DNA from: Synergistaceae bacterium
GTDB taxonomy: Bacteria > Synergistota > Synergistia > Synergistales > Aminobacteriaceae
Assembly: GCA_017446645.1 (NCBI GenBank)
Contig: JAFSQO010000205.1
Location: 1 to 18,193, forward strand
Direction of reading: 5' to 3'
DNA: 18,193 nt
The position numbers and the translations under genes were made by a program. The notes beneath the pieces are model-generated. The model worked only from the letters and a program-made list of their open reading frames with translations. It made no database searches and was not told the origin of the DNA. Positions 7,674 to 15,472 of the stretch are shown here, piece after piece. Every line of letters begins with the position of its first letter. The first letter of the stretch is position 1.

Positions 7674-7955
7674 ATGCCTGAAAATAATAATCAACGAGAG
7701 AAGGCTGTAGCTGTTAAATACGACAACAAGCAAATGCGTGCCCCCCAGGTCATAGCGAAGGGTGAGGGGTTCATAGCTCGCAAGATTGTCGAACGTGCAA
7801 TAGAAGCCGATGTCCCGATTGTTGAAGATGCTGCTCTGGTCTCGGCCCTGATTTCGCTTGAACTCGGCGAGGAAATTCCTGCAGAACTTTATGAAGTCGT
7901 TGCCAGGGTCCTGGCGTGGGTCTATAAACTCGATAAAGAGGCAGGTGCAAGATAA
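7674..7955 (+). CDS. YlqH-type FlhB C-terminal-domain-like protein
   Basis: The 93-residue protein corresponds to the cytoplasmic C-terminal subdomain of FlhB/EscU/YscU export-switch proteins. It shows VAVKYDNKQMRAPQVIAKG, IARKIVERAIEADVPIVED, LVSALISLELGEEIPAELYEVVARVLAWVY. It has no membrane helices and no NPTH autocleavage site; its start corresponds to just after where that site sits in full FlhB. In FlhB this domain binds FliK and sets export specificity, so pairing with the FliK-like gene upstream is sensible. Function as an independent protein is unknown. AGGAG at 7657-7661, overlapping the previous stop, is 12 bases before ATG 7674. Confidence 0.85.
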   Translation: MPENNNQREKAVAVKYDNKQMRAPQVIAKGEGFIARKIVERAIEADVPIVEDAALVSALISLELGEEIPAELYEVVARVLAWVYKLDKEAGAR

Positions 7956-8350
7956 TTAAAGACTCAAACGAGCTTGGCCGTAACAGTGAGGAGCTGGCTG
8001 CACAATATCTTTTATCATTAGGCTGGACGATATTGGCGCGTAATGTCAGGAATCAATACGGGGAACTTGACATAGTTGCGATTGACTCAAAATCACAGCC
8101 CGAAGAATTAGTGATTGTCGAAGTCAGGGCGCGAACTATAGGCAAGACCCAATCACCGATAGACTCGATCGGTCCCCGTAAGCTGCGCACCCTGATTAAT
8201 GCAGGCCGTGCATTCGTGGATTCTTTGGGATGGCAGGGCTTCTGGCGTTTTGACTTGGCGGGAATAACTTTCCATGACAAGAATGATTTGAATAACTGGA
8301 CGCTCGAACACCTGAGAGATATTACGGCAGGGATGAATGTATTCACGTAA
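7955..8350 (+). CDS. yraN: YraN/UPF0102 nuclease-fold protein with a likely non-canonical ATT start
   Basis: YraN proteins have an endonuclease-like fold and no firm function. The conserved N-terminus (ELGRNSEELAAQYLLSLGWTILARN, in two parts) is encoded from 7970, upstream of the first standard start in this frame (TTG 8033). A stop at 7934-7936 leaves no ATG, GTG or TTG in between. ATT at 7955 overlaps the ylqH stop (TAATT) and has AGGTG 7 bases upstream; ATA at 7952 is the other option. The core reads GELDIVAID...LVIVEVRART, where the family usually has ExK, so the nuclease lysine is replaced by arginine. The fold then ends with RKLRTLINAGRAFV and FDLAGIT. It is the last gene of the lepB unit and converges on cobJ 27 bases away, with no obvious hairpin between. 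Confidence 0.75.
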   Translation: MKDSNELGRNSEELAAQYLLSLGWTILARNVRNQYGELDIVAIDSKSQPEELVIVEVRARTIGKTQSPIDSIGPRKLRTLINAGRAFVDSLGWQGFWRFDLAGITFHDKNDLNNWTLEHLRDITAGMNVFT

Positions 8351-8377
8351 ATGCTGTAATGCCTGTTCATTGTCGAT

Positions 8378-9109
8378 TCAAGCGCGTATGTCATAGCCCC
8401 TTGAAGTAATGATTTTCCCGTCGAGAATATAGCTCTGTGAATTGCCTATAATCACTGTACATGACATGTCAATCAGCTCACACTCCTGAATTTCACCCAG
8501 AGTCATAATTTGCGAAATTTCTCCCTCACGGCTTATATTCTTCGCAAATCCTGACGGGGTTTCCGGTGATTTATGTTTGAGCAAAATCTTACAGGCTTTC
8601 CTGAAATTATCGGGTCTGTTATGGCTCGCAGGGTTATACAGGCAGATAACGAAGTCCCCTTCACATGCCGCAATTAATCGCTTCTCAATTACCTCCCAAG
8701 GAGTCAATAAGTCGCTAAGGCTTATATTCACATAGTCATTCATGAGAGGTGCACCCAAAAGAGCAGCACATGAATTCGCTGCAGTTATTCCCGGAATAAT
8801 CTTCACGTCAACCCCCGAACCTGACGCTATTTCCAGCATTAAGCCAGCCATTCCGTAGACACCTGAGTCACCGCTGGAGATTAACGCAATGTCATGACTG
8901 GACGCACTAGCCAGCTTGAGGACTTCCTGACAACGAGCTACTTCTGACTTCATTGGGAAGGCAAGAAATTTTTTATCAGGTAAGAATTTTTTTACGAGGT
9001 CAACATAATTCTTGTAACCCGCAATTATCTCACATGACTTTAACGCCTCAAGAGCCTGGGGAGTCATCATGTCAGCTCCTCCGGGGCCAATGCCTGTTAC
9101 ATAAATCAT
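8378..9109 (-). CDS. cobJ: Precorrin-3B C17-methyltransferase (CobJ/CbiH)
   Basis: This SAM-dependent enzyme methylates C17 and contracts the corrin ring in cobalamin synthesis (CbiH in the anaerobic route). The 243-residue tetrapyrrole methylase shows VTGIGPGGADMMTPQA at the N-terminus, SSGDSGVYGMAGL, PGITAANSCAALLGAPLMNDYVNISLSD split over two loops, CLYNPASHNRPDN, and a terminal VIIGNSQSY...ITSRGYDIRA. The PGITAANSCAALLGAP and SDLLTPW pattern separates CbiH/CobJ from other methylases of the superfamily. The start codon overlaps the trmFO stop by 4 bases (ATGA), so translation is probably coupled. No other cobalamin gene is in the window, which is unusual because these genes normally cluster. 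Confidence 0.9.
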   Translation of the reverse strand: MIYVTGIGPGGADMMTPQALEALKSCEIIAGYKNYVDLVKKFLPDKKFLAFPMKSEVARCQEVLKLASASSHDIALISSGDSGVYGMAGLMLEIASGSGVDVKIIPGITAANSCAALLGAPLMNDYVNISLSDLLTPWEVIEKRLIAACEGDFVICLYNPASHNRPDNFRKACKILLKHKSPETPSGFAKNISREGEISQIMTLGEIQECELIDMSCTVIIGNSQSYILDGKIITSRGYDIRA

Positions 9110-10434
9110 AATAATAACGCCTCCAGAAATTTTTTGAACGAGTCAATTGCCTTGTCCCTGTGAATTTTAGCACGTTCCTGTTTGCCCTTGATTTTGCCTC
9201 CTGAAATTTCGGGAAATAAGCCAAGATTTATATTCATCGGCTGAAAATGCTTTGACTCTGTAGTACGCAAGTAATGCAGAAGCGAACCTATTGCACTCTC
9301 ACGAGGCCAGCTGACTAACTCCTTGCCTGCCAGTAATCGAGAGGCGTTAATCCCTGCAACCAGTCCCATAGCTGTGCTTTCCATGTAGCCCTCGACTCCG
9401 GTGATTTGTCCGGCAAGAAAGATATTATTGCGTTCTCGAAGTCTCAGAAACTCATCAAGTACTACAGGAGCATTGACGCTGGTGTTCCTGTGCATGACTC
9501 CGAGTCTGGCGAATTCCGCATTCTCAAGTCCCGGAATCATAGAGAATACACGCTTTTGCTCACCCCATTTGAGTCCTGTCTGAAAGCCTACCAGATTATA
9601 CAGCGTACCGTCAAAGTTATCCTGTCTTAATTGCACGGCTGCAAAGGGTTCACGTCCTGTAGCAGGGTTAATTAAGCCCCTGGGTTTCATCGGGCCAAAT
9701 CTTAGCGTATCCCTTCCCCTGTCGGCAAGGGCTTCAACGGGCATACAGCCTTCAAAATATTTATTGTTCTCGAAATCATGAGGCAGGTTACGTTCTGCGT
9801 GAATCAATGCGTCATAAAAGGCAAAATATTCTTCACGGTTCAACGGGCAGTTAATGTAGTCATCGCCGCGACCATAGCGTCCTGATACAAAGACTTTACT
9901 CATGTTAATCGAGTCCTTCATGATTACAGGAGCAACTGCATCATAGAAATATATTCTCTCACCTGCAAGAGATTTTAACGAGTCTGCGAGCCTGTCCGAA
10001 GTAAGAGGCCCTGAAGCAATTATTGCAAGTCCTGACTCAGAATCAGAATCAGGAACATGTAAAAATTCTTCGCGGACTAAATTAATTTTAGGGTGCGAAG
10101 TTATTTTTTGAGTCACCAGCTGAGAGAAAACTTCACGGTCAACAGCTAATGCTCCTCCTGCCGGGACACGAGATTCTTTTGCACAGGACAAAATGAGAGA
10201 GCCTGAGAGTTCAAGCTCCTCCTTCAGGATACCCGCCGCTGAAATCCTGTCGTCCTTGTTCTCTGAGCCGAGTGAGTTGCTGCAAACTATCTCAGCAAGC
10301 AAGCCGGTCTTGTGTGCAGGAGTCAGCAAAGCCGGCCTCATCTCGTAAAGATTTACGGTGAAGCCCCTGTTCGCTAATTGCCAAGAGGATTCGCAGCCTG
10401 CAAGTCCTGCTCCGATAATTGTGATGCTATTCAT
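9106..10434 (-). CDS. trmFO: Methylenetetrahydrofolate-tRNA-(uracil-5-)-methyltransferase TrmFO
   Basis: TrmFO makes m5U54 in tRNA using methylenetetrahydrofolate and FAD. The 442-residue protein starts with the FAD-binding dinucleotide motif IIGAGLAGCE. The two functional cysteines are present: C51 in EIVCSNSLG and C230 in FEGCMPVEALADRG (equivalent to B. subtilis C53 and C226). Other family stretches are AGGALAVDRE, RFGPMKPRGLINP and GQITGVEGYMESTAMGL. The start is ATG at 10434-10432, directly before the FAD motif. The frame stays open further upstream to 10548, but that part is the topA coding region read in another frame. It overlaps topA by 8 bases and cobJ by 4. Confidence 0.95.
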   Translation of the reverse strand: MNSITIIGAGLAGCESSWQLANRGFTVNLYEMRPALLTPAHKTGLLAEIVCSNSLGSENKDDRISAAGILKEELELSGSLILSCAKESRVPAGGALAVDREVFSQLVTQKITSHPKINLVREEFLHVPDSDSESGLAIIASGPLTSDRLADSLKSLAGERIYFYDAVAPVIMKDSINMSKVFVSGRYGRGDDYINCPLNREEYFAFYDALIHAERNLPHDFENNKYFEGCMPVEALADRGRDTLRFGPMKPRGLINPATGREPFAAVQLRQDNFDGTLYNLVGFQTGLKWGEQKRVFSMIPGLENAEFARLGVMHRNTSVNAPVVLDEFLRLRERNNIFLAGQITGVEGYMESTAMGLVAGINASRLLAGKELVSWPRESAIGSLLHYLRTTESKHFQPMNINLGLFPEISGGKIKGKQERAKIHRDKAIDSFKKFLEALLL

Positions 10435-12694
10435 TGGTGTTGACTTCAGCCTTGTATTTGCATTTCGCGCAAAAGATAGTCGAGCCTTTAACGTACAGGT
10501 CCTCGCCGCATTCGGGGCATTTCTCGCCTGCTGGTCTGTTCCACGCAATGTAATCGCAGTCAGGATAACGTGAGCAGCCGTAGAAACTTCTGCCGTTCTT
10601 GCTCTTGCGTTTGACTATCTCGCCAGAGCCGCACTTGGGGCATTTCACACCGATTGTGCTTAGTATGGGACGTGTGTAACTGCATTCAGGATAATTCGAG
10701 CACGCTATGAACTCGCCGAATCTCCCGCGCTTCTTGACTAAATCATGTCCGCAGTCAGGGCATTTTTCCCCTATCGGAGACGGTTCAGGCAACGGCACTT
10801 TCGGGGCAGACTGGGCTTCTTCAAGGGTCGTCGAGAACTCACCCCAGAACTCGCCTACTACGTCAAGCCATTTGCGTTCGGCCTCTTCTACTTCGTCAAG
10901 CTCTTTTTCCATTTGGGCAGTAAACCCTGCATCAACGATTGATGATAAATCCTTGCGGTTGAAGTACTGGGCAAGAAACTCGTCAACAGTGAGGCCAAGT
11001 GCTGTAGGGTAAAATCTTTTCTCCTCGTTCTTCTCTATGTAGCCCCGTGACTCTAAAGTCCCTGCTATCGTTGCATATGTTGAAGGTCTGCCTACTCCGT
11101 TTTCTTCGAGAGTTTTTATTAGTCCTGCTTCAGAATATCTTGCCGGAGGTTTCGTAAATTTCTGTTCGTCTGAGACTTCAATGAGTCTGAGCATTTCGCC
11201 CTCGTTAATCTTGAGTAACTCGCTGCCCTTGAGGTCAAGAGGCCATAACATGCTCCAGCCGTCAAATGTTAATCTCTCACCCTCCTGTTTCAAGCTCACA
11301 CGTCCTGAGTCGGCTTTGAGTGTTGCCCTTTCCGTTATTGCAGGAGTCATCTGGGAGGCCGTGAACCTGTTCCAGATTAGCGAGTATAACCTGTGCTGTT
11401 CAGAAGTCAGGACATCGCGCAGACTTTCAGGGGTCAAGTTTATGTCAGTCGGTCTTATAGCTTCGTGGGCATCCTGGACCTTCACGTTCTTTGCTGTGTT
11501 GCCGTAGACGTTTGGATTCTCCGGCAAATACTCAGATCCGTAATTAGCCTGAATAAACTCGCGGCATGATGTCAGGGCCTCCTGTGAAATTCGCAGGCTG
11601 TCAGTCCTCATGTAAGTGATTAACCCGATATGGCCGTGTTCAGGGATATTCAAGCCTTCATAGAGTGCCTGAGCGACCCTCATAGTGTGAGCCGGGACCA
11701 TTCCAAGTCTTCGAGAGGCTTCCTGCTGCAACGTGCTTGTCCTGAACGGTGCCGGTGCTGAGTGAGGACTTTGCTTGCTCTTGAACTCGCGGACGATTAT
11801 CTCATGTGTCTTAATCTCGTTAATTATTTCCTGAGCCTTTTCAGGTGTGTTAATCAACAACGGCAGATTATTCTTCATGAGGGTCTTTCCGTCGAGCTTG
11901 TATGCCCTTAACTCGTAAAGACTGCCCGCCCCCTCGGCCTTTGCTGTAATCACCCAGTAAGGATCAGGGACGAACTTCATGATTTCCCGTTCACGTTCGC
12001 AAATTAAATTCAACGCAACTGACTGTACCCGCCCTGCTGAGAGACCATAACGAATCTTTTTCCATAGTAGCGGACTCAGCGTATAGCCGACCAGTCTGTC
12101 AAGTATTCGTCTGGCCTGTTGAGCTTCGACTTTGTTGGAGTCTATGTAGTCAGGATTCTTTACAGCGGTTTTGACTGCATTCTCCGTTATCTCGTAGAAT
12201 CTCACTCTGCACCTCTCCGACAAGTTTATATCTAAGAGATCTGCCAAGTGCCATGCTATAGCCTCGCCCTCCCTGTCAGGGTCAGAAGCAAGCAGGACAT
12301 GTGACGCGCCTTGAGCCAGCCCGATTAATTCATTCTTGAGTGCTGCCTTGCCCTTGACCAGAATATACTCCGGTGCAAAGTCATGTTCGATGTCAATAGC
12401 CAGTCTGCTCTTGGGTAAATCCCTCATGTGTCCCTTGCTGGACTTTACGATATAGCCCTTGCCCAACATGCTTGAGAGAGTCGCTGCCTTTGACGGTGAC
12501 TCCACTATGATTAACACTTTGCCCTTGCTGAGTGAGCTGTCCAAAATTTTTGCCTTAGTCTTCGTCTTAGTCTTAGTTTTAGTCTTTGCCTTAGCAGTTT
12601 TCTTAACTTGCTTAGTCTTCGTGCCTTCAGATTTTGCTTTTGCTTCTTTTTCGGGCACAGATTTTTTCGACGCTGGAATCGTAATTACCCCCAT
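10427..12694 (-). CDS. topA: DNA topoisomerase I
   Basis: Type IA topoisomerase that relaxes negative supercoils. Counted from an upstream ATG at 12721-12719, residues 66 on hold the Toprim domain (LIIVESPSKA, acidic triad in LASDPDREGEAIAW), GLSAGRVQSVAL, and the active-site tyrosine Y370 in HIGLITYMRTDS. Three C-terminal four-cysteine zinc ribbons are complete: C654/657/674/680, C694/697/716/722, C736/739/751/754. The N-terminal 65 residues are a Lys/Thr/Ala-rich tail not found in the core enzyme. The start is ambiguous: ATG 12721-12719 or ATG 12694-12692, neither with a good ribosome-binding site. I list the inner one because a promoter-like -10 overlaps the outer one. It heads the topA-trmFO-cobJ unit and diverges from the flagellin remnant. 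Confidence 0.95.
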   Translation of the reverse strand: MGVITIPASKKSVPEKEAKAKSEGTKTKQVKKTAKAKTKTKTKTKTKAKILDSSLSKGKVLIIVESPSKAATLSSMLGKGYIVKSSKGHMRDLPKSRLAIDIEHDFAPEYILVKGKAALKNELIGLAQGASHVLLASDPDREGEAIAWHLADLLDINLSERCRVRFYEITENAVKTAVKNPDYIDSNKVEAQQARRILDRLVGYTLSPLLWKKIRYGLSAGRVQSVALNLICEREREIMKFVPDPYWVITAKAEGAGSLYELRAYKLDGKTLMKNNLPLLINTPEKAQEIINEIKTHEIIVREFKSKQSPHSAPAPFRTSTLQQEASRRLGMVPAHTMRVAQALYEGLNIPEHGHIGLITYMRTDSLRISQEALTSCREFIQANYGSEYLPENPNVYGNTAKNVKVQDAHEAIRPTDINLTPESLRDVLTSEQHRLYSLIWNRFTASQMTPAITERATLKADSGRVSLKQEGERLTFDGWSMLWPLDLKGSELLKINEGEMLRLIEVSDEQKFTKPPARYSEAGLIKTLEENGVGRPSTYATIAGTLESRGYIEKNEEKRFYPTALGLTVDEFLAQYFNRKDLSSIVDAGFTAQMEKELDEVEEAERKWLDVVGEFWGEFSTTLEEAQSAPKVPLPEPSPIGEKCPDCGHDLVKKRGRFGEFIACSNYPECSYTRPILSTIGVKCPKCGSGEIVKRKSKNGRSFYGCSRYPDCDYIAWNRPAGEKCPECGEDLYVKGSTIFCAKCKYKAEVNTNE
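12551..12592 (-). repeat. Degenerate hexamer repeat encoding the TopA Lys-Thr tail
   Basis: On the minus strand the sequence consists of repeated AAGACT/AAAACT/AAGACG-type hexamers encoding alternating Lys and Thr (about five KT units, then KAK). The codons vary among copies, so the Lys-Thr pattern appears maintained at protein level as well as by repeat expansion. Confidence 0.7.
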
Positions 12695-12720
12695 AACATA
12701 AAATTTACATGCTTTATACA

Positions 12721-12753
12721 TTTATATCACAGATTCGCGAGATATGACTGCAA
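12721..12753 (-). promoter_or_regulatory. Candidate topA promoter
   Basis: On the minus strand TTGCAG (12753-12748) is followed after 18 bases by TGATAT (12729-12724), directly continued by ATAAA. This resembles a sigma-70 promoter. If used, the transcript would start near 12717 and favour the ATG at 12694 for topA. No promoter of similar quality is evident for the divergent flagellin remnant. Confidence 0.3.
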
Positions 12754-12800
12754 AATTTTTTCTTGAACTGTAATATTTTCACGTCTGAGGTCAGGCAGCC

Positions 12801-15414
12801 ATGAGGATAAACGACAACATTTCTGCGCTCTCAGCATTTAAAGCCCTCACTCAGAACACCAATAATCTCCAGAACACTATCAAACAGCTATCAACAGGAC
12901 TGCGAATCAACTCCGCTGCAGGGCTTGCCATCAGTGAAGCAATGCGTTCTCAGACAAGGGCTATTGAACGCGCCCTCCAGAATGCGCAGGACGGAATAAG
13001 CCTGCTTCAGACTGCCGAAGGTGCTTTAGGTGAGACGAATTGACAGGATCGTCGACACTACCCAGTTCAATAGGAAGAGGCTTCTTGACGGGAGCTGCTG
13101 CGGGACGTGCACTTCAACAGATACTACGACAAAAGGCTATATCAGGGGAGCAATTGATATAGAAGGCAATTATCGCATTGACGTAAGGACTAATCCGGGA
13201 CAGGCTCAGGTTCAGAAGTCGAGTATCTTCAAGGTCAAGCACGAGAACACCGTAACTAATGCCCAGATGGACTCGGACTCTGGTATCGGGAATATCGAGA
13301 TTGATAATGTACCTGCAGGGGACTTCAAGATCACTGCGACCAAAGCAGGCGGAGGAGAGACGACAACTACATATACTTCAAAACTGACAGGTACTGTTGC
13401 AGAAGCCAATACCAGCGGATTCAATGAGAAATTAACTCTCACATTCACGGACTCTGAAGGCAATACGGCTCAAACTACAGTTTCACTTGCTGATACAGAC
13501 AACACAAAAGAACTTGTTTCTGCAGCAATAGCCAGGCAGTTGAACGATACAGAAATCGAAATTAACGATATTTCGTACAAACTCTCTGCTTCTGACAACG
13601 GAAACGCTACATATTCAGTCTTATCGGAGGGAAATAACGGGTCAATTGTAAGAATCGCGAGCTCCTCTCCTGTGATAGATGCGAATCCCTCAACGACGTT
13701 AAGCAGACAAAATCAGCGCATAAGCACCCGAAAAGATTCAACAACTCTTTACACCCGGACTGCCTCGGCTACTGTCACTCTGGTAATACTAACAATGTAA
13801 GCGAAAAGATTATTCTTACTTTTCATGATTATAGCTCAAGCAATGATTATGCTGATCCAACTACAGGAGAAGCATATACACAAGATACAATTGGCATTAC
13901 TATGACAGATGGTGTAAAAGCAGGCGAAATGATACCATAGAGGTCAATATTGATCCAGGTATGACACCGGATGAGATTGCAACGAGGATCAAAGAGAAAA
14001 TAGACGAGAAGGCAGCACTTACATTCGTCACTAATGCCAGCTCAAGCAAGTCATTGGACATTACCGGAACGTCTGACGGAGCTAAATTCGGCTTTAAGAC
14101 AGATGAGTATAACAAAGCCTATTTTTCTTCCGAGATTTATCTTGTTGCTAACGTAAGAATCCTCGCAGATCCCTCTGGCAGCACTTCTGCTGTTAGTGAC
14201 TCCGGTTATCCTATGGAAGTACAAGGCACGATACGAGAAGAGCAGCATAACTTTCTCGACGACTGATCCGAATACCCCTGTTGATATAAGCTCATTGCTG
14301 GGCGAAGAGGCAGGGAGTCTGACTCTCAATCTTGATCCCGAAAGATTCGCAATAGGCAATAAATTCGTGTTAAGTGTCAGCGGCAACGGTTCAGAAGAGA
14401 ATAACACTCAGGCGGATACTTCGCTTTACATCAAGGGCAGCCAGGATAAGACTTGGCCTTATAACTGGGGCGATGATATGACATTCAGGGACAACGCGCT
14501 TTATTACAACGTCAATGCAGCAAAAGTCCAGAACACTGAATTACACTTCAGGAATTTTTATCTCAACAGCGACAACGGACAAGTTCATGAAGGCGATATA
14601 AAGCTAACTGTCAATGACAAGTTTGCAGCTGCGGCTCAGAATTTCGTTAATCCTCCTCCTATAGAAGGCGAAGAGAAGACCAGCGAGACACTTTTAGCTT
14701 CGTTCACGTCAAATTATGTCGGGAAAATTGCAGACGCTGACACCAAGCTCCGCGACCTCGAACAGTTCTGGGACAAATCCGGAGTCTTTATGCTGACACA
14801 GCCTCAGACTATAACTATAAGCCAGAAGGACGGCAAAAAGGCTTCGATAACGCTCAATGCTTCTGACACTCTTAATGACGTAAGGCGCAAACTGAATGAC
14901 GCAATTGCAAACGATCTTGACCAGGGAAGATATATTCAGGGAGGCAATGCAAATAACATCGTAACTTATGTCGAAAGTCCTGACATAAGCGGCATGGAGA
15001 CAGTAAAAGGCACGTTCCTGATACGCTCGCTGGTTCCGGGTACTGCAGGCGAGTTGACCTTCTCAAGTTCTTATGGTGATTTAATCGATGCCCTTGGTCT
15101 AAACACAGTCCAGCAGGCAGAAAGAGGCAGCTACACAGTCAGTGTTTATAATGCCCATGACAATATAGCAATTGCTCAGAACGTCAAAACTTCGGGAAAT
15201 ATGCTTGAGGGAGTTATTCACAAGAACATTGACGTTGTTGAATGAAGCTGCCGTTGCACACTCGTGATTTCAATCATGAGTTAGACGGCCAGCTTAAATT
15301 ATTATCGTTGTCCTTTCTTTCTGCGTGAAGTTTCAGATTATTAATCAGGCAAGTACTTCAATGCTTGCTCAGGCTAATCAGACACCCCAGAGCGTATTAA
15401 GTCTTTTGCAGTGA
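12801..15414 (+). pseudogene. Large flagellin gene, multiply disrupted
   Basis: The 5' end encodes the flagellin D0/D1 signature ([56 protein letters not shown]) after GAGG at 12787-12790. The reading then breaks. Frame one stops at 13041-13043 after GALGETN. Coding resumes from about 13043 in another frame at [20 protein letters not shown] and stops at 13798-13800. It continues in a third stretch ending at TAG 13938-13940, then a fourth (about 13930-14230), then a fifth ending at TGA 15243-15245. The true C-terminus, FQIINQASTSMLAQANQ...SVLSLLQ, survives at 15331-15414 in yet another frame. The long centre resembles the D2/D3 insert of large flagellins, including a TLNDVRRKLNDAI hook-IN-like motif. 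Roughly 870 codons are represented. No full-length flagellin can be made from this locus without correcting many changes. Confidence 0.9.
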
Positions 15415-15431
15415 TAATGTTAGAGTATAAT
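15403..15431 (+). promoter_or_regulatory. Promoter of the substrate-binding-type protein
   Basis: A perfect -10 box TATAAT lies at 15426-15431. The best -35 candidates are weak (CTTTTG at 15403-15408, 17-base spacing, or TTTTGC one base on). Transcription would start near 15438 and leave a leader of about 35 bases. The -35 region overlaps the last codons of the flagellin remnant. Confidence 0.6.
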
Positions 15432-15472
15432 ACTTGCAAAGAATATTTTTTACGCAAAGGGGCAATCTATCA

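Noticed and set aside
8033..8350. yraN beginning at TTG 8033
   Set aside because: It would cut off the conserved LGRNSEELAAQYLLSLGW segment encoded in the same frame upstream.
8351..8377. Terminator between yraN and cobJ
   Set aside because: The 27-base spacer has no convincing inverted repeat or T-run on either strand.
10435..10548. N-terminal extension of trmFO (38 codons upstream of the ATG at 10434)
   Set aside because: It is the topA zinc-ribbon coding sequence read in another frame. The FAD motif begins directly after the ATG at 10434.
13212..14407. Minus-strand open frames opposite the flagellin remnant
   Set aside because: They show no family motifs or plausible ribosome-binding sites, and the plus strand carries clear flagellin homology across the region.
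12801..15414. Programmed frameshifting as an explanation for the split flagellin
   Set aside because: There are too many frame changes, no shared slippery site, and conserved segments are missing at both ends.
15434..15472. Upstream TTG start for the substrate-binding-type protein
   Set aside because: It lacks a ribosome-binding site, begins near the predicted transcription start, and would put 13 residues before a standard signal peptide.
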